DNA from: Candidatus Nitrosopumilus sp. SW
GTDB lineage: Archaea > Thermoproteota > Nitrososphaeria > Nitrososphaerales > Nitrosopumilaceae
Length of the DNA: 64,000 nt
NCBI RefSeq assembly: GCF_006740685.1
Contig: NZ_CP035425.1
Span: 969,687-1,033,686 of the forward strand
Direction: 5' to 3'
Numbering within the stretch: position 1 is the stretch's first letter; every line of letters begins with the position of its first letter. The translations under genes were made by a program, and so were the position numbers. This document shows positions 33,226 through 41,380 of this stretch, piece by piece. The notes under the pieces were generated by a model, which did no database searches, was not told the origin of the DNA, and worked only from the letters and a program-made list of their open reading frames with translations.

Positions 33226-33777
33226 TTACTCTCTCAGTTTAATGAAATCGCTTTTACCAAAGTCTGTAGAAAGTTTTCTTTCATCAATCCATGAACACTC
33301 TGTACATTTTATTGCATCTCGCATAGGTACTACTTTTCCACCACATTTGCGACATTTTGTAAATAGTATTCCTAAATTTGGTTCATCAATAGTTGCATGA
33401 ATTGTACCGTTTAGATGATTTAAAATTTTTAATTTTGCTATGTCATTTACTAATGCAACATTTCTTTTTCGAATGTTTCTTGTTGAACATACACACTCAA
33501 CTTTAGATGTGGTTGGATTTCCATTAATGTAATCAATTGAGACTGCAATCATGGATGACATTACTGCTGCAATTGTTCCAATGACAATGTCTCCTACCTT
33601 TGGTATTGATAGATCCTTTGGATGTTTGATATTTGCAGTTCTAGTAGTTTTATCAATGTCCTTTTGTCCAATGGTTGCTGCTCTTACCATGTCTCCATCA
33701 TCAAAAGCATTGTACCCGGCCTCATATTCTTCAATTGATGCTATTTTCTCGCCTGGATATGTTGCATTTTCTGACAT
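33226..33777 (-). CDS. csl4: Exosome RNA-binding protein Csl4
   Basis: Cap subunit of the archaeal exosome, the 3'-5' RNA-degrading complex. The 183 residues contain the N-terminal domain (YPGEKIASIEEYEAGYNAFD), a central S1 RNA-binding domain (PKVGDIVIGTIAAVMSSMIAVSI) and a C-terminal zinc ribbon (FTKCRKCGGKVVPM, CTECSWIDERKLS). Length and order are standard. ATG at 33777 is preferred over a TTG two codons upstream. Its promoter region faces that of the dehydrogenase gene at 33865. Confidence 0.95.
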   Translation of the reverse strand: MSENATYPGEKIASIEEYEAGYNAFDDGDMVRAATIGQKDIDKTTRTANIKHPKDLSIPKVGDIVIGTIAAVMSSMIAVSIDYINGNPTTSKVECVCSTRNIRKRNVALVNDIAKLKILNHLNGTIHATIDEPNLGILFTKCRKCGGKVVPMRDAIKCTECSWIDERKLSTDFGKSDFIKLRE

Positions 33778-33836
33778 GCTCAAATTTTTGTTTTTATGAT
33801 TATAATTGTTTGTGGCTCAAATGATTCTGATAAATC

Positions 33837-33844
33837 ATATATTT
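33837..33844 (+). promoter_or_regulatory. TATA box deciding the start of the zinc-type dehydrogenase gene
   Basis: ATATATTT is centred about 25 bases before ATG 33865. It therefore supports that codon as a leaderless start, and argues against the upstream in-frame ATG at 33796. Confidence 0.65.
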
Positions 33845-33864
33845 CGATAAATATCAAAAAAATC

Positions 33865-34938
33865 ATGAAGGCTCTAGTTTATGATGAATATACCACAGAT
33901 GATGATTTTTCAAAAATTTTAAAAATTAAAGATATTCCAATTCCTGAGCCAAAATCAAATGAAGTAGTTTTCAAAGTAAAGGCTGCGGCTCTAAATTATG
34001 ATGATATTTGGGGAATGAGAGGTAAGCCTCTTGCAATTCCTCTACCTCATATTTCTGGAACTGATGCATCAGGTGAAGTAACCGCAGTAGGTGAAGATGT
34101 AAAAAATTTCAAAGTAGGTGATAGAGTTGTTTCTCATGGAAACATGTCTTGCAGAGTTTGTAAGAGATGTACTTCTGGACGAGAATATGATTGTAAAAAA
34201 CGAACCATTTGGGGATTTGAGACAGGTCCTCTTTGGGGTGGATATTGTGAATACACCCATCTTCCAGAAGTAAATGTGGTCAAAATTCCTGAAGGTGTAT
34301 CATACGAAGAAGCAGCAGCTGCATCTATGACTATGTTAACTTCTTGGCATATGTTGGTTGGCAGAGCAAAGATTCAACCTGGCCAATTAGTTTTGATAAT
34401 GGGTGGTGGTTCTGGTGTTGGAAATTATGGAATTCAGATTGCAAAACTTTTTGGTTGTACTGTAATTGCAACTGCTAGTCCTGATAAACTAGATCAATTA
34501 CTTGAACTTGGTGCAGATTATGCAGTAGATCATAGAAAAGATGATTGGCATAAAGAAGTAAGAGCCATTGCAAAAAAAATCACAAAACCATATGGTGATG
34601 TTCCTGGTGTAGATGTAATATTTGAGCACATTGGAGGTTCTCACTGGAACAAGGAACTAACTCTTCTAAATTATGGAGGCACTGTAATTACTACTGGTGC
34701 TACTACTGGCTATATGGCTAAAACTGATCTTCGACATGTTTTCTTTAAAGGACTTAACATTTTAGGCTCAACTCAAGGAACAAGAGCTGAACTGGAACAA
34801 GGATTCTATTGGATGTCTCAAGGAAAAATAAAATCTATAATTGATTCAACTTTTTCACTTGAGAAAGCTGCTGAAGCTCATACAAAAATGTTAAAGGGCA
34901 AAGGACTTTTTGGAAAAATCATAATGAAGCCAAGCTGA
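33865..34938 (+). CDS. Zinc-binding MDR-family dehydrogenase/reductase
   Basis: Medium-chain dehydrogenase/reductase of about 357 residues. The GroES-like domain has KAAALNYDDIWGMRG and HISGTDASGEV, and structural-zinc-type cysteines in CRVCKRCTSGREYDC. The Rossmann domain has MGGGSGVGNYGIQIAKLFG, and IKSIIDSTFSLEKAAEAHTKM closes the protein. The sequence resembles quinone oxidoreductase, crotonyl-CoA reductase and acryloyl-CoA reductase relatives; a link to the hydroxypropionate cycle is possible but unproven. The frame is open from 33796, but the TATA box and family alignment favour 33865. Confidence 0.85.
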   Translation: MKALVYDEYTTDDDFSKILKIKDIPIPEPKSNEVVFKVKAAALNYDDIWGMRGKPLAIPLPHISGTDASGEVTAVGEDVKNFKVGDRVVSHGNMSCRVCKRCTSGREYDCKKRTIWGFETGPLWGGYCEYTHLPEVNVVKIPEGVSYEEAAAASMTMLTSWHMLVGRAKIQPGQLVLIMGGGSGVGNYGIQIAKLFGCTVIATASPDKLDQLLELGADYAVDHRKDDWHKEVRAIAKKITKPYGDVPGVDVIFEHIGGSHWNKELTLLNYGGTVITTGATTGYMAKTDLRHVFFKGLNILGSTQGTRAELEQGFYWMSQGKIKSIIDSTFSLEKAAEAHTKMLKGKGLFGKIIMKPS

Positions 34939-34944
34939 TTATTG

Positions 34945-35544
34945 ATGAATGATCCAAAAACAAATTCTATCTTAGATGAAGGAAACAGATTATTCTTAAA
35001 GGGAAAATATGATGAGGCAATTTCATATTATGATAAAATTCTCGATGAAAATCCGCACCATTTGAGCTCCTTAAACAATAAAGGCTATGCACTAAGTAAA
35101 CTCAAAGACTATGATAATGCTATGAAATGCTATGATCTTGCACTTGAAAGTCATCCAAATGATATCTCAGTACTGGTAAACAAAATTTCTTCCTTTAGGA
35201 AACAAGGAAATCTTTCTGAAGGATTATCATTATGTGACAAAATTTTAGAATCTAACCCGAAATACAATATTGCATTATATCATAAAGAAAGAATACTGTT
35301 TTCTATGGGCAGATATGATGATTCTATTTCTTGTTGTGATGTAATTTTGAATGGTTATCCTGAAAATGGTGATGTCTTATTTGATAAATCTTGTAGTTTA
35401 GCAATGCTTTCAAAAACGGATGATTCACTATCATTACTTGAAAAATCAATCTTACAAGGAAAACAATACAAAATTAAAGCAAAAAAGTCAAAATCCTTTG
35501 AAAAATTATATGATAATCCTAAATTTCAGAAACTAGTATCATAA
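34945..35544 (+). CDS. Tetratricopeptide repeat protein
   Basis: A 199-residue protein made of about five TPR units, for example GNRLFLKGKYDEAISYYDKI, LNNKGYALSKLKDYDNAMKC and YHKERILFSMGRYDDSISCC. TPR arrays serve as protein-binding scaffolds; the partner is unknown. No signal peptide or membrane segment. The end (SKSFEKLYDNPKFQKLV) resembles the tail of many archaeal TPR proteins. It starts six bases after the dehydrogenase gene and overlaps the dph2 end by six bases. Confidence 0.85.
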   Translation: MNDPKTNSILDEGNRLFLKGKYDEAISYYDKILDENPHHLSSLNNKGYALSKLKDYDNAMKCYDLALESHPNDISVLVNKISSFRKQGNLSEGLSLCDKILESNPKYNIALYHKERILFSMGRYDDSISCCDVILNGYPENGDVLFDKSCSLAMLSKTDDSLSLLEKSILQGKQYKIKAKKSKSFEKLYDNPKFQKLVS

Positions 35545-36534
35545 CCAATGTGGGATTTCTAAATATCCTTCAATACTCTCATTTCTGAGAATTTTTAACA
35601 ATGCGTTAGCCTGAGGTGATGATAAAACAGGCTTGTCAAACTGGTTATCTGTAGAAATTCTAGGACATGCAACTTGGATAAATGCATCAATTCCTTTCAG
35701 ATTTCTTAATCTGTCATTTGTAATATCTGTTAATGCAAATAACTGAACTTCTTTTCCTTCTGCTTCTAATTCTTCTTTGATTTTTAATGCAAAAACCTTT
35801 GATAACTGACCTTCTTTCAATCCTACAATAACTCCAAAAGTTTTTGCTTCAGCTGCTTTGTATATGGCCAGAGTTGCTTTCTTTTTTAATTTCTGTGCAA
35901 AATCTGTAACTTCCCTTACTTCATTAAAGTAAGGATCTAAAACATATGTTGGCAAATTAGTGGATAATGCGATTCCAGATGCATGAAAATTGCTTTGTCC
36001 CAGGAAAACATATGCATCAACTTCTTTTTTTAGATCAGTTGCAGGATAAAACTCACACCCAAATACCTGTCCATCATTTAACTGACCTTTACCTTTTCCA
36101 ATTTTTACTGTAATCCCATTATCAGTTAAAATTTTTTCAACTTTGTCTACTTGGTGTAAATGCTGACTATCTGTTACCAGTGAAATTATTTTACCTTTCA
36201 ATATTTCTGCACATTTTTTTGCTACACTGTCAAACTCTACATCATCATATGCATCAATTAGAATCAAGTTTTTTTCATATGTTTCAGTGTTTATTGTATG
36301 TCCAATATTGAATTGAATTTCTGCACCAAGAACTTTGGAAGCATTTGAGTTCAGATCGCAAGTTCCCCAAGTTGTATCAGCTAAAACATATGCCGGAATG
36401 CCAAATTTTTTTGTTATATTTTTTGCAGTTTCTTGCACTTGTGGCAAAATACCATCTGGTCCATTTAATGAGACTGATGCAGGATTTTTTTCTTCAATTT
36501 CCTGAAAAATTCTCTTTTCATCTATAACTATCAA
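35539..36534 (-). CDS. dph2: Diphthamide synthase Dph2 (radical SAM-like 3-amino-3-carboxypropyl transferase)
   Basis: Archaeal Dph2 starts diphthamide modification of elongation factor 2 by transferring an aminocarboxypropyl group from SAM, using a 4Fe-4S cluster bound by three spaced cysteines. The 331 residues show SLNGPDGILPQVQETA, the first cysteine in ADTTWGTCDLN, the second probably in QVFGCEFYPATDL, the third in FIQVACPRIS, and VYVLADTTWG/YVLDPYFNEV. This is the normal length for the archaeal homodimeric enzyme. Start is a TTG with a TTTAAATTAA box about 28 bases upstream; that box region is shared with the divergent tiaS gene. Confidence 0.9.
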   Translation of the reverse strand: MIVIDEKRIFQEIEEKNPASVSLNGPDGILPQVQETAKNITKKFGIPAYVLADTTWGTCDLNSNASKVLGAEIQFNIGHTINTETYEKNLILIDAYDDVEFDSVAKKCAEILKGKIISLVTDSQHLHQVDKVEKILTDNGITVKIGKGKGQLNDGQVFGCEFYPATDLKKEVDAYVFLGQSNFHASGIALSTNLPTYVLDPYFNEVREVTDFAQKLKKKATLAIYKAAEAKTFGVIVGLKEGQLSKVFALKIKEELEAEGKEVQLFALTDITNDRLRNLKGIDAFIQVACPRISTDNQFDKPVLSSPQANALLKILRNESIEGYLEIPHWL

Positions 36535-36592
36535 TTTAGCTTGAAATGTTATTTTATTAATTTAAACCAACTGCATCTTACAACAACTAAAA

Positions 36593-37948
36593 ATGTCTGA
36601 ATTAATTAAAGACAATATGGTAAAAAAAACTGTTCTAAACATTGGATTTGATGATACTGATTCTCCAAAAGGAATGTGTACTACTTTTTTAGCATACAAA
36701 GTAGTTGATTTACTAAAAAAACAGAAAACAGAGTTTCTTGATTTTCCAAGATTAGTTCGATTTAATCCAAACATTCCATGGAAAACACGTGGAAATGGTG
36801 CAGTTTCAATTAGAATCAAGACTAGTAATCCATCAAAAATCAAAAATCAAATCAAAAATCTTGTTTCAAAATACTCTGATACAAAAAATGGTGCCAATCC
36901 TGGATTAGTTTTTTTTGAAAGTGAATCCATTCCTTCTGAATTTACAAAGTTTAGTGATTTAGCTTTATGGCAATTGATTAATCGAAAAAATGCAAAACAA
37001 TTTGTTAAAAAAAACAATCTAGAATATTTCTACAAAGGAAATGGTCAAGGACTTATTGGTGCGATTGGTGCAATAGGATATGATTTTCAAGATCATACTC
37101 TGGAATTATTGAGTTATCGTAAAAAACAAAAATTTGGAAAAGAAAGAAAAATTTCAATAAAAAGTGTTAAGGAAATGCAAGAAAAAACATATCCTTACAC
37201 TTTCAATAGTTTTGATACAAAAAAAGGACGAGTTTTAATTGCTCCTCATGGTCCGGATCCTGTATTTTTTGGTGTTCGTGGCGAAAATGTTGATGCATTG
37301 GTTTCTGCTACTAGAATTCTAAAAAGTGAAGAAAAATTAGATGGTTACATGATCTTCAAATCTAATCAAGGAACTGGTGATCATTTGAAAAATGAACTTA
37401 CTTTTGAAACCATGAAACCATATGCTTCTGGGAAATTAATTGGTGTAGTGTCAAATTCTCCTAAAATTGTAAAAGGAGGACATGTCTTTTTCAAGATTCT
37501 TTCAAATAACAATGAATTTTGGTGTGCTGTTTACAAACCAACAGGAATGTCTACCATAGCTTCAAACTTGATCAAAGGCGATAAAATATCTGTGGGTGGA
37601 GGAGTTAGAAAGGCTTCTAAAAATTTCCCTCGAATAATTAATCTTGAATTCATTGAGGTCATTTCTCTTGAAAAACAAAGCAAAAAATCAAATCCAATTT
37701 GTAAAAAATGTAGTAAAAAAATGAAATCTAAGGGCAAGGAACAAGGATTTCAATGTGTTCGTTGTGGTAAAAAATCATCAAAAAAAATGGCTGAAACAAT
37801 TACTAGAAAAATAAACAAACAATTGTATTTACCAAAAATTTCTGCTCATAGGCATCTTACACGCCCTCAACAAAGACATGGCATTATCAACAAATCAAAT
37901 AATTTCAAAAACTCACTATCTTGGTTTTGTGTTTATCAAAATAAGTAG
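36593..37948 (+). CDS. tiaS: tRNA(Ile2) 2-agmatinylcytidine synthetase TiaS
   Basis: Attaches agmatine to C34 of the CAU-anticodon isoleucine tRNA so that it reads AUA. The 451 residues begin NIGFDDTDSPKGMCTTFLAY (kinase-like domain), then PRLVRFNPNIPWKTRGNGAV, NKSVGNGQG-like GNGQGLIGAIGAIGY, RGENVDALVSATRIL, an OB-fold region (HVFFKILSNNNEFWCAVY) and a C-terminal zinc ribbon with CKKCSKKMKSKGKEQGFQCV and RCGKK. The stop codon TAG occupies the three bases that end the initiator tRNA gene on the other strand. Confidence 0.95.
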   Translation: MSELIKDNMVKKTVLNIGFDDTDSPKGMCTTFLAYKVVDLLKKQKTEFLDFPRLVRFNPNIPWKTRGNGAVSIRIKTSNPSKIKNQIKNLVSKYSDTKNGANPGLVFFESESIPSEFTKFSDLALWQLINRKNAKQFVKKNNLEYFYKGNGQGLIGAIGAIGYDFQDHTLELLSYRKKQKFGKERKISIKSVKEMQEKTYPYTFNSFDTKKGRVLIAPHGPDPVFFGVRGENVDALVSATRILKSEEKLDGYMIFKSNQGTGDHLKNELTFETMKPYASGKLIGVVSNSPKIVKGGHVFFKILSNNNEFWCAVYKPTGMSTIASNLIKGDKISVGGGVRKASKNFPRIINLEFIEVISLEKQSKKSNPICKKCSKKMKSKGKEQGFQCVRCGKKSSKKMAETITRKINKQLYLPKISAHRHLTRPQQRHGIINKSNNFKNSLSWFCVYQNK

Positions 37949-38020
37949 CGGGGAGTAGATTTGAACTACTGAACTGCGGGTTATGAGCCCGCCGGGATGA
38001 CCTGGCTTCCCCACCCCGCT
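37946..38020 (-). tRNA. Initiator tRNA-Met (anticodon CAT)
   Basis: Read on the minus strand, it folds as a 75-base tRNA: acceptor AGCGGGG with CCCCGCT, a D-arm starting GGG, an anticodon arm GCGGG-CTCATAA-CCCGC, a five-base variable loop, the T-arm AGTAG-TTCAAAT-CTACT, and discriminator A. The A1:U72 pair and three consecutive G:C pairs in the anticodon stem are the initiator features; an Ile2 tRNA (also CAT before modification) would not be expected to have them. CCA is not encoded. The last three bases overlap the tiaS stop codon. Confidence 0.95.
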
Positions 38021-38041
38021 GATTCAGAAATTAACACGAGC

Positions 38042-38051
38042 CGTATATACG
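38042..38051 (-). promoter_or_regulatory. TATA box of the initiator tRNA gene
   Basis: CGTATATACG is palindromic and lies about 22-31 bases upstream of the tRNA 5' end at 38020. It is an unusually strong TATA match, as expected for a stable RNA gene. Confidence 0.65.
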
Positions 38052-38103
38052 CTTTATTAAATTCTTGAAAGTAATTAATATGATTTGAATAACTTGATTT
38101 TTC

Positions 38104-39195
38104 ATGGATAAAAAAATCTCAATTGCAGTTGTTGTTGTTGCAGTTGCTTTTTCTGTATACACTTTAACACTTCCATCAGATCCTATTCCATTACCAGAAC
38201 CTAATTTCAATTCTAAAAGTAATTCAGTTGAAATTTTAGCAGAAAATCTAGATAAGCCTCGTTCAGTTGCAGTATCTGATAATAGAATTTTTGTAACAGA
38301 AAAAGATGGCTCGATTATAGTTATAGAAAATGATATTCAATTAGAATCTCCACTTGTCACTTTACGTTCTGCTGATGTTTTTGATGGTGGATTGTTAGGA
38401 ATTGCACTACATCCAAATTTTTCAGAAAATCATTACATCTATGTATTTTTGACTTATGAAGAAGATGAGACTTTATGGAATAAAATAATGAGAATTACTG
38501 AATCCGAAAACAAATTACAAGATGCCGAAACTATTTTTGATAAAATCCCTGGTTCTTCTTTTACAAATGGAGGATTTATCAAATTTGGACCTGATGAAAA
38601 ATTGTATGTAGGTACTGGTGCTATATCTGATTCTTCTCATTTGCCACAAGATCTTGATTCTTTATCTGGAAAAATTTTAAGAATAAATGATGATGGTTCT
38701 ATTCCTGAAGATAATCCCTTTACAAATTCTCCTGTTTACTCTTTAGGACATAGAAATCCTCAAGGAATGACTTGGGATAATGAAGGTAATCTGTATGTTG
38801 CAGAATTTGGACCTGAAAAAAATGATGAAATCAATATAATTTTGGCTGGTCAAAATTATGGTTGGCCTGAACAAGAATGCTCTGGAAATGAAAATTTTGA
38901 AAATGCTGTTCTTTGTTATGATCCAAGTATAGAACCTGGCGGAATTTTATTTTACACTGGTGATAAATTTGATTTTGATTTTCCATTTATTATGGCTTCA
39001 ATGAGGGCATCAAATGTGTATCAAGTAGATTTTGAAGAAGGACTAATCTCTCAAAAATCAATTCTTAGTGGAATTGGACGTGTTCGTGATGTGGTTCAGG
39101 GTCCTGATGGATATCTTTACGTGATTACTTCTAACACTGATGGAAAAGGTTTTCCTGCTGCTAATGATGATAAATTATTGAGGATATTGAAATAA
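38104..39195 (+). CDS. Secreted PQQ-type sugar dehydrogenase-like beta-propeller
   Basis: A 363-residue exported protein. Residues 1-25 are a membrane-type signal or anchor (ISIAVVVVAVAFSVYTLTL). The rest is a six-bladed propeller of the GDH/sorbosone dehydrogenase type: LDKPRSVAVSDNRIFVTEK, GGLLGIALHPNFSENHYIYV, FIKFGPDEKLYVGTGA, GHRNPQGMTWD, EFGPEKNDEINII and NYGWPEQECSG. The usual His before the GG/FGPD segment, the general base in soluble glucose dehydrogenase, is a Thr here (FTNGGF), so the activity is uncertain. It ends one base ahead of the HMG-CoA reductase gene. Confidence 0.8.
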   Translation: MDKKISIAVVVVAVAFSVYTLTLPSDPIPLPEPNFNSKSNSVEILAENLDKPRSVAVSDNRIFVTEKDGSIIVIENDIQLESPLVTLRSADVFDGGLLGIALHPNFSENHYIYVFLTYEEDETLWNKIMRITESENKLQDAETIFDKIPGSSFTNGGFIKFGPDEKLYVGTGAISDSSHLPQDLDSLSGKILRINDDGSIPEDNPFTNSPVYSLGHRNPQGMTWDNEGNLYVAEFGPEKNDEINIILAGQNYGWPEQECSGNENFENAVLCYDPSIEPGGILFYTGDKFDFDFPFIMASMRASNVYQVDFEEGLISQKSILSGIGRVRDVVQGPDGYLYVITSNTDGKGFPAANDDKLLRILK

Positions 39196-39196
39196 A

Positions 39197-40453
39197 ATGC
39201 CTGATTCATCAATTTCAAAATTTTTTGAAAAATCAAGAACTGAAAGATTAAATGTTATCAAAAATTTTGCAAATCTTTCAGAAGATGACATAAAATCCTT
39301 AGAATTGCCTGATGGTGGAATTACGTTTGATAAAGCAGATAAAATGGTAGAAAATGCATTTGGAACATTTTCGCTTCCATTAGGAATAGCAACTAACTTC
39401 AAAATTAACAATAAAGATTATCTTGTTCCTATGGTGATTGAAGAACCTTCTGTGATTGCAGCCGCATCAAAAGCAGCAAAACTTGCAAGACCTAAAGGTG
39501 GATTCACAGTAGTAGCTGATGAATCCTATAGTATTGGCCAAATTCAAGTTTTAGGTACTGATATTGATAATGCAATTTCTAAAATTAAAGAAAATACTCA
39601 AGAAATTTTGGATCTTGCCAATTCAAAAAGTAATACTCTTTCTAAAATGGGAAAAGGTGCAAAAGAGATTACTTGTAAAAAACTTGATACTGATTTTGAA
39701 TCAATGTTGATAGTTGAATTATTAATTGATGTAGGTGATGCAATGGGTGCAAATGTCACTAATACGATGTGTGAAAGTGTGGCACCTTTAATTGAAAAAT
39801 TAACTGGAGGAAAAACACTTCTTAGAATATTATCTAACTATTCAACAAGACGTATGGTAAAAGCAACAGCAATTTTCGATAAAGACTCAGTTGGAGGAGA
39901 AGAAGTTGTAGATAATATGATTCATGCCTATCAATTTGCAAAACATGATGTGTATAGAGCAGTAACTCATAACAAGGGAATCATGAATGGAATTATTGCA
40001 GTAGCAAATGCTACTGGACAAGATAGTCGTGCAATTGAAGCTGCAGCAAATGCTTTTGCATCACGTTCTGGACAATACCGATCACTGTCTGAGTGGACTA
40101 AGGATTCAGATGGAAATCTTGTTGGAACTTTGGAAATACCGTTATCTGTTGGCATTGTAGGTGGAATAATTAATGTTCATCCAGTTGCAAAAATTTGTAC
40201 TAAAATTTTAGGTGCAGAATCTGCAAAAGAAATGGCATGTATAATTACTGCAACAGGTTTGGCTCAAAACTTTAGTGCTATGAGAGCACTTGCAACTGAT
40301 GGAATTCAGAAAGGACACATGAGGCTACATGCAAGAAACCTAGCATCTGCAGCTGGGGCTTCTACTGAACAAATTGATAAGATTGTTTCTCAGATGATTG
40401 AAGAAAATAATATTTCAGTAAATAGAGCAAAGGAACTGCTTGAGCAAAATTAA
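39197..40453 (+). CDS. hmgA: 3-hydroxy-3-methylglutaryl-CoA reductase
   Basis: NADPH-dependent reductase giving mevalonate for archaeal isoprenoid lipids. The 418 residues have the class I motifs: LPLGIATNFKINNKDYLVPMVIEEPSV (substrate Glu), DAMGANVTNTMCE (NADPH motif), the catalytic Lys-Asp region, GTLEIPLSVGIVGG, and the late SAAGASTEQIDKIV; a catalytic His lies in GHMRLHARNLA. Length is standard. It starts one base after the beta-propeller stop, so cotranscription is probable. Together with the UbiD protein it suggests the modified mevalonate route. Confidence 0.96.
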   Translation: MPDSSISKFFEKSRTERLNVIKNFANLSEDDIKSLELPDGGITFDKADKMVENAFGTFSLPLGIATNFKINNKDYLVPMVIEEPSVIAAASKAAKLARPKGGFTVVADESYSIGQIQVLGTDIDNAISKIKENTQEILDLANSKSNTLSKMGKGAKEITCKKLDTDFESMLIVELLIDVGDAMGANVTNTMCESVAPLIEKLTGGKTLLRILSNYSTRRMVKATAIFDKDSVGGEEVVDNMIHAYQFAKHDVYRAVTHNKGIMNGIIAVANATGQDSRAIEAAANAFASRSGQYRSLSEWTKDSDGNLVGTLEIPLSVGIVGGIINVHPVAKICTKILGAESAKEMACIITATGLAQNFSAMRALATDGIQKGHMRLHARNLASAAGASTEQIDKIVSQMIEENNISVNRAKELLEQN

Positions 40454-41329
40454 TTATTTTTCATTAATTAATTCTAGTAATGATGTATCTTTCCAAATAA
40501 TATTCTCTGGATAACAATTTAACATCACACCATTATCAATCTCCCAAAACTCCCAATTTGCGCATTCTGTATCAAATTCATAAGGTCTAGTATTGTCAAA
40601 CTCCCAATCAAATCCATTATCTATAGATGAATCTGGATAACCATGACCTCTAACTAATGTGATCTCATCATTTTGTTCATTGTATTCAATTTCAGCATAG
40701 AGTGCATTTGGATATAGATATACTACATTTGGATGCAAATCAACTGCGTCAAACATTTCCTTTGTAACGTATTCATTATGTAACAAAATTATTTTATCAT
40801 ATTGTGCTAAAATCTCAGGATTTTTATGAACATCAATATCTGAAACCATATCATATCCTAATAATTTCAAAACTTGGATTGCATTTTTTCCTGAATTATA
40901 TTGTGGCGGTTGGACTCTGTCTATTTTAACAGTTAAACATTCTTTTCCACAATTTTCATTATAATAATCATAGAACCCATTTTGAGCATATGCAGAATGA
41001 GTAAAAACCGGTAGAATAACAACTGTTTTACCTATGTTCTTTTTTAGTTCATTAATTGTTGACAATGATTCTTCTTTCGGCTCAAACCAAGAATATTTAA
41101 AACTCAAATCCTCATTTAGATCTTCTTCATATGTATATTGCAAAAAAATACCTGATGTGTTTAGATTAATACGATTTCCTCCTGGGTTATAATTTAAATC
41201 AAATACTATGTCTTGATCACCATTCTTGTTTTCAATATTAGAAAAATCATTTTGTATTGAAAAATATATGAATAAAATTATGATTATGGAAATTATTCCA
41301 ATAAACCCAAAAAGTATTTTTTTCACCAT
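40454..41329 (-). CDS. Membrane-anchored extracellular protein of unknown function
   Basis: A 291-residue protein. One N-terminal hydrophobic helix (ILFGFIGIISIIIILFIYF) anchors an outside domain. The body has GKTVVILPVFTHSAYAQNGF, CGKECLTVKIDRVQPP, LKLLGYDMVSDIDVHKNPEI, KIILLHNEYVTKEMFDAVDL and PNVVYLYPNALYAEIEY, which read like an alpha/beta glutamine-amidotransferase-like Rossmann fold of the ThuA/DMFase-C type. This is only an impression. Four or more cysteines may form disulfides. It converges with hmgA with no bases between the stops. Confidence 0.65.
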   Translation of the reverse strand: MVKKILFGFIGIISIIIILFIYFSIQNDFSNIENKNGDQDIVFDLNYNPGGNRINLNTSGIFLQYTYEEDLNEDLSFKYSWFEPKEESLSTINELKKNIGKTVVILPVFTHSAYAQNGFYDYYNENCGKECLTVKIDRVQPPQYNSGKNAIQVLKLLGYDMVSDIDVHKNPEILAQYDKIILLHNEYVTKEMFDAVDLHPNVVYLYPNALYAEIEYNEQNDEITLVRGHGYPDSSIDNGFDWEFDNTRPYEFDTECANWEFWEIDNGVMLNCYPENIIWKDTSLLELINEK

Positions 41330-41352
41330 TCTTGTTTAAAATAAATAGTCTG

Positions 41353-41360
41353 TTATATAC
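41353..41360 (+). promoter_or_regulatory. TATA box of the histidine operon
   Basis: TTATATAC is centred 25 bases before the hisG ATG, predicting a leaderless operon transcript. Confidence 0.7.
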
Positions 41361-41380
41361 TGGTTTTTCGAAGTAAGAAT

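Noticed and set aside
33796-33864. N-terminal extension of the zinc-type dehydrogenase from ATG 33796
   Set aside because: The extra 23 residues do not resemble the family and a TATA box sits inside them; ATG 33865 fits both.
37946-38020. tRNA with CAT anticodon read as tRNA-Ile2, the TiaS substrate
   Set aside because: A1:U72 and the three G:C pairs in the anticodon stem are initiator features, so the gene was called initiator tRNA-Met.
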